A stretch of DNA of 64,000 nt from Orthonyx spaldingii. Its lineage: Eukaryota; Chordata; Aves; Passeriformes; Orthonychidae. The stretch lies in NCBI GenBank assembly GCA_013397795.1, contig VZTJ01005975.1, forward strand, positions 4,385-68,384. Direction: 5' to 3'. The position numbers were made by a program, and so were the translations under genes. Under the pieces are notes generated by a model. The model searched no databases, was not told the DNA's origin, and was given only the letters and a program-made list of their open reading frames with translations. Shown piece after piece: positions 10,501-23,146 of this stretch. Within the stretch, counting starts at the first letter, position 1. Every line of letters begins with the position of its first letter.

Positions 10501-11377
10501 CCCCTTTATTTTGGGAGGGAATGGGTGAGGGTGAGGGGAAACAAATGCCATAATAATATCCCTTTTCAGAAGAATATAGTTTAATTTTGTGTGTGCGTGC
10601 AGCAGCTGCCATTGGCAAGCTGTCGTCTTTGTTGCCATGGGCTTTTTTTTTTGGCATGCGTGCCAGAACATGATTGGATGTTTCAGCATGTTCATGTTTT
10701 GGGGTGAGATATATCTGTAGTGAAGCACAAAATTATCATGGGGTTGGGTGGGTGTCCAAAGTGGGGTTATTTGGCCAGGTAACCAGGCTGTGCTGGAGAG
10801 AGTCGTGTGAGTGCGGTACCTGGTGGTTGTTTGGTCGATGAGAGAAAACTTGCTGGTGCTCTGGATTTTTTCATGATGTAGAAAGGTGGTTTAAAAGCAT
10901 CACAGAAGGATGTATCATTGAGGTCTCCTCCAGCAGGACACCCTCGGGGTGCAGTGGGAAGCCCCTGGTGTTACCTGGGGGGACTGCTCAGTGGGTTCCT
11001 ACTGCCCAGCTCACTCACCTGGTGCATGGGGAGGTTGTGTCCATCCCCAGCTCTTGCTGTGACGGTGGGGAGCTGGATGGTGGCACACAGAGGTGCCCAC
11101 AGGGGTGGAATACACCTTCCACAGGTGTAAAACCAGTGTGGCATTCACCCATGGGAGCTGCAGGTGACAGCACATCCTTCAGACCTGCCACCATGTCACC
11201 AAGCCCTGGCCACAGAGAGGTAGCCAGTGTTGTTTCTGCTCCTTGGTTTAATCTATTTGTCATACCCATAATATGCCCATAGCATCAGTATCTAAACAAA
11301 GTCTAAACCTGCTTTGCACTGTCCTCTGTGATGTACGTCTCTCTTCTCATCGCAGCCACTGTCACCCTGCTTTCAGT
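7500..11377. other. Intron with no recognisable gene
   Basis: Mixed composition. It contains a CAA microsatellite (8046-8070), a short CCT run near 8568-8586, CpG-containing patches around 9410-9640, and AT-rich stretches around 9700-10110. Short open frames on both strands show no recognisable family and no conserved motifs. Confidence 0.6.
8046..8070 (+). repeat. (CAA)n microsatellite
   Basis: About eight CAA units with one GCA-type interruption (gcaacaacaacaacagcaac...). Simple sequence repeat. Confidence 0.8.
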
Positions 11378-11436
11378 AAGGTTGGACTCGGTGTTCTTAA
11401 AAGATTTTTTCCAACCCAAACAATTCCATCATTCTA
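11378..11436 (+). mobile_element. CR1 retrotransposon 3' end fragment, sense
   Basis: 'aggttggactcggtgttctt' and 'ttttttccaacccaaacaat', ending 'tccatcattcta', match the extreme 3' end of bird CR1 (ggttggactcgatgatctta ... ttccaacccaaacgattcta). Only about 59 bp remain, 5'-truncated as is typical for CR1. The CR1 tail is an ATTCTATG-type octamer, here degenerate. Confidence 0.8.
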
Positions 11437-14400
11437 AGCAGCACGCGATGGGAAAGCAGGACTGTTCCTCATCCCAGGAAATCCACCATGCAGGATCATT
11501 GTTAGGTGCAAAATGCGTTTACAAACTCGTGAGGAATATTTCATAGGGAGGCATCTCCTTACAGCTAAACCCTGGAAAGCCCCTGGCAAGGGGAAAGTTT
11601 TCGGGCCTAATCCAGGCTCTGTGCACAGTCTGCTGAAGGTTTCAGGAGAAACAAGGGGTGAAGAACTAAATGCAAAGTGTTGGGACAGCCTCATTCATGT
11701 TGTGTTTTTCTGCATCTATCACTTCAGTCTTGTGTGTGAGGGACAGATAATGAGCTGCCTGGGCTTTGTAATAAACATCACGTCTGGTTAAATCACCATT
11801 TTTGTGTTTAAAAAACCTTGTAATGCACTGGACAAACAGGGATGCACCCCTATAAGGGTATCAAAAGACAAGTTACATAGTTGCTACATTTATTGTCAAG
11901 ATAAACACTCACTTTGAAGATTTTAAAGCAAAAATACATTGTCAATCAGATTTCATCCTAAGGGTATTCGCTTGAAATTTGTCCCATCTTTTTAACTAAT
12001 AAGGTTTTCATTTGATGTAGAAGAAAATGACCAAATCCCCGAGTGATGCTGGAAACGTAGGGTAAAATTTAAATTTAATTCAGGTTTGGTTGCTTTGGGT
12101 TTTTTTTTTCTTTTAAGGCCAAGTAGTTTCAAGTAAATCAGAAGAATGAATTCTTTGTATCGGGATGCTTTTCTCAAGCCCAGCTATTGTTGGGATGCTT
12201 TTAGGGAGGATAGCCACTGCAATGCTTTTATTGTGTGGTGATGAGGACTTTTCGTGATGCCGCAAGTACTTCATTAAAAATAGCCAACAAACCTATTTAT
12301 GTTTGGTTTTGTGTCAGAAAGGGAAAAGTAGTTGTTATCTGAAAAGTAAACCCTGCATAATTTTATTTGAAAGTTTCACAAGCAGTTTGCTTGGCTGGGA
12401 CAGCACCAGCCTCGGTAGCAGCCGAACCCTTGTGCGTGGAGGTTGGGTATTGCTGGAAAAGTTGGGAAAAACACACAATAATCAATTAAGAGTGGGATTT
12501 TTGTGGTCAAGATCTTTTTTTTTTCTTTTTCCTAGAGAAGGACATCACCTTGAACAGCTCTGATTTGGGTTCTTCCCAGGCAGATGCAGTTACAAACACC
12601 CGGCCATGGAGCTCGGTGCTGTTTGGGGGTGCACACTTGTGTGTCAGAAGTGCATCTTCAAGGTGTCTGTTCTTTCTAACCTAGGTATATGAGCATGATT
12701 TATAAGCAAAATAATGTGTTCAACTCCCACTTTAAACATGGACATTGTTTCTTTTTCAGTCAAAAGCTGGAGGGCAAAATCATGGTGCGAACTGAGCGGA
12801 CCAGTTGTTTTCCATGTGCGTGGTCTTTAGTAATGAACTCTCCCCTAAAAGAGTGAGGTGTGTCTCACAGTGAGCAGCCCCAGGGTGTGAAGCTGCCTGT
12901 CCGTGGGATGAGGACGGTATGAGCAGGGTCCCTGTTCCATCCCAGAGCGGGGTTACCTGCTGTGGTTCCCGTATGGTGCAGAGGGAAGGATTGTTTGTGT
13001 GCTTGTATCTCCCTGCAGCCTGCTGAAGGGTGCTGTGGACATGGCCCTGGACAAAAGCAAACACAGAGTTTTCATTCCTGAATGTCCTGTTGGTAGGGTA
13101 GGTTTCCATGAGATGGGTCGCTAAGGAATTGTTGCTTTTCTCCCCATTCCTGGCTGGATCTCTTCCCAGTTTTGCCCTTTGCAAGCGGCTTTGTTTGCCC
13201 AGGGCTTGGGGCTGAGTTACCTTGGCTGCACCGTGCCTTCATCATGAGTTTGTGCAGTTCATCCCAGTTTGGGGCTCCGGCAGTTCTGGGGGCGGCCAAA
13301 GGGAAGGCAGGAGCACCCGTAATGCAAAGTCAGGATACACAGGGCATTTGGAAAGAGTGAAACGAGTTGCAGTTTGAAAAGCAAACGGGATATTTCTGTC
13401 CACAGAGTTCCAAAATACAGGGCAGTGATGCCTTGGAGCTGGTAAATGGACTTTGAAAGCCTCAAAAAACTTTCTCTGGTTGCAGGAGCAGTATTTAATA
13501 TTAATAATATTTCCTCATTAAAAGGGATGTATGAGTTCTCAGACAGTCCTGCTCACGTACACCGTTTTTTGAACAAGCTTCGTCTACCTTAGCAACTTCT
13601 CCAGGGAACTTTCCAGCTCTGTGCTGGGGCTGCTGGCGTGGCTGGAGGACGGGTCAGTGGCCATGGAGGCTTTTAACATTTTAATTGCCTTCCTACACTG
13701 ATTGCGACGATGACCTGTTTGTTTGGCTTATATCTCTTTCTCATATTTTTTTTAAAAAAGGGGGAAAAAAGAAAACAAAGGAAGTACAGTGCTGTGCACA
13801 GAACAGTTATTAAAAACAGTTGGGAAGCATATAAAAGGTACTGTTTGTGTGAGAAACGGGACAGCTGTGATGGTCTATTGGGAAAGTGTGTACAGATGGT
13901 GGTAGGGAGGGGAATGATGACTACATGGCTGATAAATGAAATACAAAAAGCATTAAATTGGTGATCTTTTTAAAGAGTACACTTTTGGTGAGCATTTTTG
14001 GTGCATCATTAGGGCTCTTTGTCTGCCTCTTATTTCGCCAGGAAGTGCGACTATCGCCACACATTTGTGCCTCTGATTTTGTTTACAAATAAGGAGCCTG
14101 TTTAATAAATCACATACCATGGAATTATTAAAGAAGATAATTAAGCACACAGGTTTTTCCTACATTGGGAATGGGCATGGGATCATCCTAAAGACCTGAC
14201 AATACCACAAATGCAGTTGGGCTCAAATTAGTTCTGGTAACACGTGGGATTTCCTGGAGCTTAAATAGATTTCTTTGTTTTGCAAGAAGTGGGACTGACA
14301 GCACGAGCTGGGTTCAGGGACGGAGGTTTCGGCATTTCGAAACTGTGGAAGGCAAAGCACTCGACATTTTACCTTTATTTTATATTATCTTACAGTCCCA

Positions 14401-15660
14401 AAAGTGATGGCACCCAGTGATGGGTGCTCAGCCATGGGAGATTGCTGGGGCTCCTAGGGAATGTAGGAACTCCCCTTTTGGAGGAGACAATAAAGGGAAG
14501 AGGGATAGAGGAAGAGTTGGAGATAAAATTTTTACCTATAGGAGAGGGATCATGTTCCCATCCTTAGCAAAGCTTTATCACAACCCTTATCATGGAGCTC
14601 GTTTATCAGGGCTGATGGACGTTAAGGCAATATCTGTGTATTCCTGCACACTGCTGTAGAGATGGTCACTCAAATGCTGCAAACCTCGGCATGGAGAGTT
14701 TTTAAACTAATGGGCAAAATAACCTCCTTCCTCCCAGTATTTCATCCAGTTTCCAGCTGAAATAATTCCCGGTTTCCCTTCGCCTTCCCTCTCACCCACC
14801 CGTTGCTTCGTGTTCCTGCTCATTGTTTCTGGGTGCCATCAACAGATGAAAGCATTTTCCTTAATAATAAATAGTCTTTGGAAATGCTGCGCTTTTCCAT
14901 GACCCAGACGGGTGTCCGGCCGCCCCATGACTCCCGGCCATGTCATTGTCCCTACCTCAGGGGACGCAGACCACCGGCAACCTCAGATCCCTGCCTCGGG
15001 CGGCTTGAAGAGCCGCAAAAAGGGAGTTCACCAAACCTCCGTAAGCAGAACCAGCTCACAGGGAATTTTTCCAATTTTTCTCGTTGGTTACAGGTTTATT
15101 GATGGTCTGAATTTTCTTGATTTACAAACCTTCCAAAATGTCAACATGCCACTTTGGGGATTATTTCTTCTCCTGACACAGTATCACAAACTCCTCTTGT
15201 TACCAGATTTGATGAACGACATGTTTCACTGTGCCTTCTTTTGGGCCAAGCCAATATTCTTCTGCATTTTCTTGAAACGTAGAAAAAAGGAAAGATTTTA
15301 AAAAGGTTTAATGTGAAGAAAATGTATGACAACTTGATAGATTGCTCGGGACTTCAGTGTAGTAATTGTATAAAGTAGGTTGCAATCTTTTTTTACAGAT
15401 GCAATATATTAAAAAGAACAATAGACAAAGAGACGTAAAGCACGAGGACGGAGAGACCATCTTGGCCAAACTCTGCAAATTTGTTCCAAATTTCAGTTAT
15501 TAAATATCACAAAAACATGTTCATTGCAGTAACACTACATTTTCTTGGCTGCTCGGATCTTGAGTCATTAAGGGTTTTTTGTACACCTTGACGTAAATAT
15601 ACTTCATCTCTTACCAAGAACACACTCTGCTACATCTGCAGGACACAGTGGAGGAGTGAT
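11437..15660. other. Intron with no recognisable gene
   Basis: AT-rich intron, with parts near 11800-12180 and 13950-14160 that read like conserved non-coding sequence. No exon with good splice sites, repeat family or RNA gene was recognised. Confidence 0.5.
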
Positions 15661-15668
15661 TTAGAAAT

Positions 15669-15695
15669 ATCCAGGCATGTATGAAATGCCTGGAT
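15669..15695. repeat. 10-bp inverted repeat (hairpin)
   Basis: ATCCAGGCAT at 15669-15678 is exactly inverted at 15686-15695 (ATGCCTGGAT) around a 7-nt loop. It could form a short hairpin in RNA, but the stem is too short for a microRNA precursor. Confidence 0.7.
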
Positions 15696-18617
15696 TTAGA
15701 GATGATTCCTTCCATTAAATGTGTTATTTTTTATCAGTGTGAATGCGTGCTCTCCTGGAGATTCACTCGGTAGATGATCCAAGAGGTCTCCTAAGAGTCG
15801 CACTGGTGGGTACCCAGAGGCAATAGAAACAAGCAGCTGTTCAAGATGCTGCTGTGGTGCCTCTTGGTGATACTGGTCCAAGTTTATTAGTCTTGGCCTT
15901 GCAACCTCATCAGCTGCAGATGCAAACAAGGAACGTGGAAACTTCTTTTCCACAGTGCAGAGCGTGTATTGCACAAAGTGTCTGCTTAACCCACCAACAG
16001 AAAGCCATATTTCTTTGCCATCTTGCACAAAAGTGGTTTAACCCACCATCCCTCAGAGCAGAATTAGGCTCTGAGCTGTTGGGACTGGTTTCTGGATCCC
16101 CCTTCCTCCAGAGCCTCATCAGAGCAGCCGAGTGCAGAGTCCACCCCCTGTTATTCAGCTGCTATTTCAGTCTTTCCTTCGGGATGTGCTGCCGACTACA
16201 AGGGGAGAGCAGTGACAAAATGTCTGAGGTCCCTGGATACTGCCCCAAGCTTTGAAAGAAAAGGTTAATTCTTCCTGAAGCAGTGATTTGTGTCTTTGAT
16301 TAGTTACTAATTTTGCACTCACTAAAATAATTCTCTAATGGTCGCAGTTGACGGGAGAGCCTGGCTACATTGTATGGCTGTAATTTACAACTTGTGTTTC
16401 CAAACTTTTCTATTTTTTATTTTTCTTTTGCTGTAGGGGTCTTGGTCTTGCCCAGAGCAGAGGACACTCAGCTCCATTTGAGATCAGGTAGTGCCCAGCC
16501 CCAGACCCAGAACCCTGTGTCCGACAGGGACCAGGCAGGGTGATGCTACTCCCATCAGCAGACTACAGGAAGGCAACTATTAAGAGTAGAAAGCTATTAA
16601 GCAGTCAGGTTTTTATTATGCTTTAGTGTTTTGTTTAAGTCTTTTCTTAATTGGTTGATTAATGTAAGTGAAGTCCTTTTCTCCCCCACCATCTCTACAG
16701 ATGGCAAATGGTAGGTCCCAACTGTCATTGTGCGCAAAAAAGGTTATGGTTCAAAGTCAGAGATCCAGAGATACCGCGATAATCAATCATAGGAACTTGT
16801 CTTGCTGTGCCCAGCCAGGCAAAAGTTAGGCTTGGTAGGAACATTCCCTCCAAACTCATCCGGAGGAATTGCTTTACACTTTATTTCGGGGGGAACAAGT
16901 TGTTGCAAAGTTCTTGCGGCCGGATTCAGGGCGTTTCAATAAATCCCGGCAGAGCCACGGCGCCAGCGCGCGTGGCTGGGGCTTTTCTTCTCCTCGGCAT
17001 CCTTCTCCTTGGCAGGGGCTGTATGGAAGCAGGAGGTGCAGCCTGTGAACCTCACTGCTAAAAAATGAGTCCAGCAGAAATAAGACCAGGATGTCTGCTT
17101 TAGAGAATTGCCTTCAAATACATATCTTTGAAACGTTTTTCTTTTTTTAATCTAAGAGGATGATTTATTAAGGCTAACTTCCTTCTCAGGATGAAGCACA
17201 GAATTATGTTTCTGGTATCGATCTCTAAAGAGGATTTGCATTTTATTCATACTATAAAAGTGCTTTTAATGGAGACATCGCGGTAATTGAATTTATACTG
17301 TGTGTAACTATCGAAGTATCTTTTTAATTATTTTATGTTATGTAATACAATAACTAAATCTAAAGCCTGTGAAAGGGGATGGCTGTACTCTGTCCTTAGG
17401 AGTAACATATATAGCTTTTAATATTCCAACAGTGGAATGCAGTTAAGGACATTCTTTATTTGAGGGAAAAAAAAGAGGGGGGAGAGAGAGAGAAAGAGAG
17501 AGAGGAGAAAGATTTCATTACATTCAGCACAGTATGAGACTAAGTCAAAGTAGTTTTGCTAATTAAATTCAATTGCTATCCATTAGACCAATGGAATGAG
17601 ATGAATCTACCATATAGCTGACACAGCACAGGTATGCAATTTGGCTAAATGGCCATTTCGGAGCTGCAGCACGCCTTCCTCCGCTCGCTGGCATTTCCAG
17701 GCTCACCATTTCTGCACGGAGCGAAGCCGAGCAGCCCCGACGCCTCTCGGGGAGCACAGCCACGTGTTGGGAGACGCAGGCTCGGGGCCCAAGCACTCGC
17801 TGCTGAGCACTTCAGCATGTGCTGGAGCGAGCTCATAAAGTCCAAAAGCGGCAGGGAAATGAGTGGAGGGTTTTTTCTGGGTTCATTCGTGGATATTTTC
17901 CTTTTCTCTCCCTCCTTGTGTTGCATATAGCCCTTCAGCAGCTGCTGAGAGAGCAAGTCTGAGTTACCAAAACGAAAGGCAGTGAGCAGGGTATGTGTGC
18001 CGGCGTTTTGGCAAGTTGTACTACTTGGGGAGATCTTGTATGTCAGACAGAGAAGTCTCCTACCCCAGTGAAATGACAAGAATACCTCTCAAGCATTGGC
18101 GGAGGCAAAATTTTGACAGCCAGCAAGGCTGCGATGCTGCTGAGCGCACAGATTTACACTTCCTGCCAAGATTAAAACGGGCTAAACCCAAAAAGGGTAT
18201 TAAGGATTGTCACTTTAGGAAGAAATAACGCCTTAGTGTAATGTGTGGAGGTGATCGGCCTTCCAATAGTTTTATTTCCTGAGATCTCGCAAGCTCACGT
18301 GTAATAGTTGGTGTTGTTGGGTCAGGACAGAAAAATAAAAAATAAACTTGTAAGACAACTGGGATGAAAAATTTTCCACCTCCCCTGCTTTGATGCTGGT
18401 GCTCAAGTTCCAGCTTTGCCTCTCGCTGGAGCAAATCTCGGCAAAGTCTGGGGAGTTTGGTGTGAACGAAACCCCTGAACTTTGCTTTCTGCTTCTGATT
18501 AACTGCTGTGGCGTATTTTCCTGCAAGCTATATTTAGTGAAAGGAAAAAAATTGCCAAGTTGGGCTGAAAAAAGGCCTGGCAGAAAGCTGGTCATTTAAG
18601 CCTCTCTTTGCTGTACA
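15696..18617. other. Intron; CpG-containing patches and AT-rich enhancer-like block, no gene
   Basis: CpG clusters occur near 16885-16985 and 17675-17860. Between them, about 17090-17460 is AT-rich with TAAT cores (cggtaattgaatttatactg, tttttaattattttatgtta), the look of a conserved regulatory block. A GA-rich tract follows at 17465-17511. Open frames here are short and unrecognised. Confidence 0.4.
17465..17511 (+). repeat. Purine-rich GA tract
   Basis: A run of A and G only, including gagagagagagaaagagaga. Polypurine tracts of this kind bind GAGA-type factors and can form triplex DNA; here it is recorded as simple sequence. Confidence 0.8.
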
Positions 18618-18665
18618 GTATCCTTAAACTTCCTTCCGACGGTATCCTTAAACTTCCTTCCGAGC
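18618..18665 (+). repeat. Recent 24-bp tandem duplication
   Basis: The unit gtatccttaaacttccttcc plus gacg (18618-18641) is repeated immediately at 18642-18665 with differences only in the last bases (gagc). Near identity suggests a young duplication, or an assembly artefact. Confidence 0.9.
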
Positions 18666-18829
18666 GCAACCGGTGATGCTTTTTATGATCAATCTTTTGG
18701 GTCGGGGTATTTGCTCAATAGAATCCAGACAAATAAATGTGAAGAAAAGCATCCTGCTTTAAAAGAAGGAAACAATTAAACCTCCTACTTTGTTATTTAC
18801 AGTAACTACCTTTTTTTACCAATTGTCGG

Positions 18830-19575
18830 AGTTAGAATGGAAGTAGCAGTGTGAAGAGGGAAATGTGGGAACTTTCATTTGTCGAGACTTTGCATTTCTT
18901 CTGCTTTACAGCCATCAGAAAAGAGATTGTTGTGCATTCTATTAAATACTGCCAGTATGATTAATTTAAAGGGTTACATTTTATTGAACCCTGGTGTAGA
19001 TGTTCTTTGTCAACTCACATTCACTGCTAGTTAGAGTGTGTGTCGCATTTATCAAAACTTTCTGGAGCCCCTCTCACCTCATTAGCATGTGAATCTCTAT
19101 TGAGCAGTTAATGTCCGTTACAGCGAGAGTGCTCAATTCTTGTTTTCAATAAGCCAGTTGTAAAATGTCAGACTGTCACTTACAATATAAAAAAGCAAAA
19201 ATGATGGTATTTGTAAAAATGTTATCACCTCATAAAAACAAATTGTAAAGACATGAAAGTGATCTTGGTATGCTTTGCTTTCAGAAGTGAGTTAGTACAG
19301 CTGCTTTAAATACCAGTTGTCTGGATTCCCACACTTTCCTACCAATGGAGAGGTTTACACAAGCATAATTTAAGTTACAATTACCCTAATTAACATCTCA
19401 TTTGCATAAATTGTTGAAGTCAAAACAACAAAGAATTGCTTAAGAAGCTTAACCCTATTTGTCCAAAATAAAGAGATGAGTTTTCACTTTGCAATCAAAA
19501 TTGGCAGGTTCATTATGTCAGAGCTGGAATACAAACTGAAGTTATAGTATTAATTAATACTTTACATTTTTATGA
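18830..19575. promoter_or_regulatory. Candidate conserved enhancer block with POU octamer
   Basis: About 750 bp without repeats, AT-rich but not simple, dense in developmental motifs. A perfect POU octamer ATTTGCAT lies at 19400-19407 next to TAATTA-type cores (taccctaattaac), with another octamer-like site near 19078. Long non-repetitive blocks of this kind in NFIA introns are commonly deeply conserved; I cannot align it, so this is inference. Confidence 0.4.
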
Positions 19576-22500
19576 TTGGGCTGTGCTTCTCCTATTTACA
19601 AGGTGTGAGATTTCAAAACATCCCGCTGTCACTGTCAGAGGTGCAGAGCTGTCAGATGGGGAGTTCCTGGAGTATTTCTGGAATTAGTAAACCCTGGCTC
19701 TGTCCCCCTCATCCCTCTCCTTTGCACATGTGAGCAAACCTTGGCTTAGTCTGCTCCAGCTGGGATGGGGACTGGGGAGAAGAACACATCCAGGATGGGC
19801 TGGAAGTTCTCATCCTGAATTGTGGAATGGTGTGAAGAGGCCAAATGACAGAAGTGACAATAGCACTGATGAGCAGAGACCCTCTGCCCCCACTGTGGCA
19901 GAGCTGGCCAGTCCATCTGGGTCCTCCCCACATGTTTCCAAACTTTCTGAGGCTACTGCAAATTTTGGCCCTTAGCTTGGAATACAGAAATGCAGAGAGA
20001 GAACTGCAAAATAAACTTTAGAACACATTTATTTAGTAAAAACAAAACTAGTCTTCCAGTTATGGTTTCGGGGTGTTGGCTTAGAGAAGCTTCCACTGCT
20101 TGTTCATGAGTCCTGGTCCTGCCCTCTAATCCATATGCTTTGAACATCCATTTCCTGGTCAGTTCCTGCAGCAGGCAGAGAGGATGGATGAGGCTTGGCC
20201 AAAGCTGGTGAAGGCAAGGAGAGTTTTTCCCTTGGGCGGTTGTTCCCCTGTGTAGGTTAAAACTGTTCCACCAGCCTTTTCTATACCTATTCACTGTCTC
20301 CTACAAAAAATTACATTTTCTGTGCCTCTGCCATTGATAGGGGCAGTCAGTGCTGTGATGCTGAGGGGTTTGAGCAGGGTGGGATGTGGGGAAGCTCGTT
20401 AGCCCATGGGGATGAGGGTGGTGCGGGGTTTTGATGGGCTGTCAGGTGCCCGTGTGCCGGTGCTAATGAAAGCGTTCCCAGTCGCCGGGGCCATATTTTT
20501 CTTTCCTGTATTATCTTGTTGCAGCTTCATTAGCTAAGTCAGAGTGAATGTGCATTAGCCCAATAAAACCCTTCCTGCAGGCCTGTGATTTAGCATCCCC
20601 TCCCAGCAATGCCCTCTGGATGGAGATTATCCGCCAGCGTCTACAAGTAGGTGCCGATCAATTTTGCTGCGCCGGAGCCCTGCCTTGAGCTCAGGTTTAA
20701 CTCGAGGCTGAACCTGTACTGGAAAGCTTTGCAAAGCAAAGACCCCAGTGAACTTGTAATTGTAAACCAGCTGAACCAAAGAGGAATCTCGCCTCGTGGT
20801 TTTGCATATTCCTTTTTAAAGATTGCGTTATAATTGAGCGGTTGACTTTCGTGTGGCACTCTCCTTTATGAGCCAGTGATTACACAGTGTAGGGCGCTTA
20901 CGCTCTGAACATGAATGAATCTGCCAGTTCTACTACAGTACTCTTTATAAAATAACAAGGCTTACCAGGTGGCAAGAATTGCATAATTGAATTGGACTGA
21001 ATCCTGGTTTTCCCAACCCAGAGCGGTTACACTTAGACGTAAATTACAATTAAAAGAGACAGAATGTTTCCATTGTATTAAGAATCCTTAATAGCAAACT
21101 TTTCACCCATAAGGCTCTGTTCTCTTCCTGAAGTGTGAGAGGAATGGCTGTATGTGTCTAACTACCATTAACACTAATGGGAGCGACGTACATAAATCCC
21201 GGCACGGCGATGGCAGAACAGACCCCAGATGCCTTTAAAGAGGAAAGTGCTTGTAGGGGATGAATAGAGGCACACGAGTCTGTTGGTCCCTGTAACATCT
21301 GCTCTGGAAATGTGGAAGGGCTCAATTTGAGGTGTGGGTTTTCGGATACCCTTCTTGAGTTTCATGCGTTGTGAAACCAGCGTGCTGCTCCCTCAGCTGG
21401 GCTCTTCCTCCAGGGCTCTGGGAGGAAGCAGATCTCAAAAGCAGATAGGAAGATGCCATGGACAGATTCAAATGCCACTAAAACCACTATTCATTTTAGT
21501 CCTCCAGAAAGTTAAAAAAAACAAACTGGCGCTGTTTGCCAAGAGTACCCGCGGTCCCAAGTTGTGCTCACCACTTCCTACCCTTCGGAGCTGGGGATAT
21601 TGAGAACATCTGTTTCCAAATGCAGTGAGAAGAGGATAGTCCGCTTCCTTCCCTCCTTTCCAGAGGACCTTCGGGTTTCCTTGCCTCTTTGTTTCTTATT
21701 CCCCTTCTCCCTGGGATGCCTGTCAACAGCAATCCTAATCCAGCTGTGCAGGTCAGGCACTACACAGAGCAATTCCTTCAGCCATCCCAGGGACCAGTTT
21801 TCCACCCCCAGCCCTGCTCTGGCCATTTGGGCATGGGCCTCCATCCCATGCACATTTCACTCAAGAAAGAGAAGGATAGAAAACCTCATTTTTATTCCAA
21901 ACCTGGTTCTTCGTGAACTTTCTGGTCTGCACTTCTCTATGGCGATGCAATGCACTGTCACCTTGCCATTAGGGCCCAGTAATTAATAGCTACCTAATAG
22001 GAGTGAATGTGGTTGCTCAGCAAAATGAATGATGTGTGTTACAAGGAAAAGCACTAGAAAGTAAAGCTGGAGCTGGGAAGTTGTTAGTGAGGGGAAATTT
22101 CTGCTTGCCCTTCATTAGGAGAAGCTCCAAAGAAATGTAAAGTTTGATCGCATTAATCAGGACTGGCATCATGCGATATTTTTCTTTGTTATTTGGCATA
22201 AATTGCATGCATTAAATGATTTAAATTACGCATATACCTGCCATAAATTTTTTTTGCTGATATTTAATGAATACTGTGGGTTGTCTTTGAGCATTGGAAC
22301 ATACGGGCTGGTGAAGGCTGAACGCAGCCCAGTTTTCTGGCTGGCAAAATGAGTTTTCACGTGAGCTCCAGCATGGACGGGGAGAAGGGGGCATGTTTTG
22401 AGTGAATTGGTTACCATCAAGGCTCTCACAGCCACCCCTCCCTCATACTTTTCTCATCACTCTTTTTTTTAAAGATGAGCCCAATCCTGTAAAAAACAAA

Positions 22501-22895
22501 CCAGCTCCTCTTGCACCTCCACTGTGACAGATTTTAATCACTATGGTAAATGGCCACAAACTACCTACAACTAGTTAAAGACCAGCTGTGTTTTTGTAAG
22601 GTCTACTTTGAACAAGTTGCAGTCAATTTTTTCTGGCTCTTTAGAGGCTCTGACTGACATGAGCGTGTATAACGTCAGGAATACCTTTATATGATTTTTT
22701 TTTTCTCTCCTGGTACTGTAGTGTAATTAGCAGGTCCAGACTTGCTCGTGCTCTTTTCAAATGCAATTCTTCTTGGGGAAAGAAATTAAACCAAAGGATG
22801 ATGTAGCTTTTCACAGCCACTCAGATGAAAGTAAGTGGTGGTTACAATTATTCAAAAGTACTCAGAGAAGTATTGAATATGTTAATCTTTGCTAG
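19576..22895. other. Intron with no recognisable gene
   Basis: Non-repetitive intron. The stretches 20470-20600, 20780-21180 and 22000-22280 are AT-rich and enhancer-like. No acceptor/donor pair enclosing a plausible exon was noticed, and the open frames on either strand are unrecognised. Confidence 0.45.
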
Positions 22896-23146
22896 GAGAA
22901 AGCACTGGACTGGTGCACGTGGCTGGAAATGTGTAGAGGTTGGGTGCCCTTCCAGCTCCGCCACAGCCTTTCTTTGTGGCCTTGGGCAAACTATTTAACT
23001 GGTTCTGCAATAGCACAGTTTGTCAGGAGCGCGAGTGGGAGCGCCGCTGTTTCTTTTCTTCTTTCTATTTGTCTGCTGACAATATTAAAGTTTCCGGAGC
23101 GCAGACATTGTGTGTGTTGCTGCTGTGCCCAGCCCAGGCACGGCAC
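22896..23146 (+). repeat. MIR-like SINE remnant with LINE-type 3' tail, nearly full length
   Basis: The order is diagnostic: 'gaaagcactggactggtgca', then 'ccttccagctccgccacagc', then 'gtggccttgggcaaactatt', as in MIR (gagcactggact ... cccagctctgccac ... tgaccttgggcaagtcactt). Further on, 'ctatttgtctgctgacaata' and 'cagcccaggcacggcac' correspond to the 'ttgtaaactctttggggcag ... cagcgcctagcacaa' tail of old amniote SINE/LINE pairs. Divergence is high, so the insertion predates birds. Confidence 0.6.
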
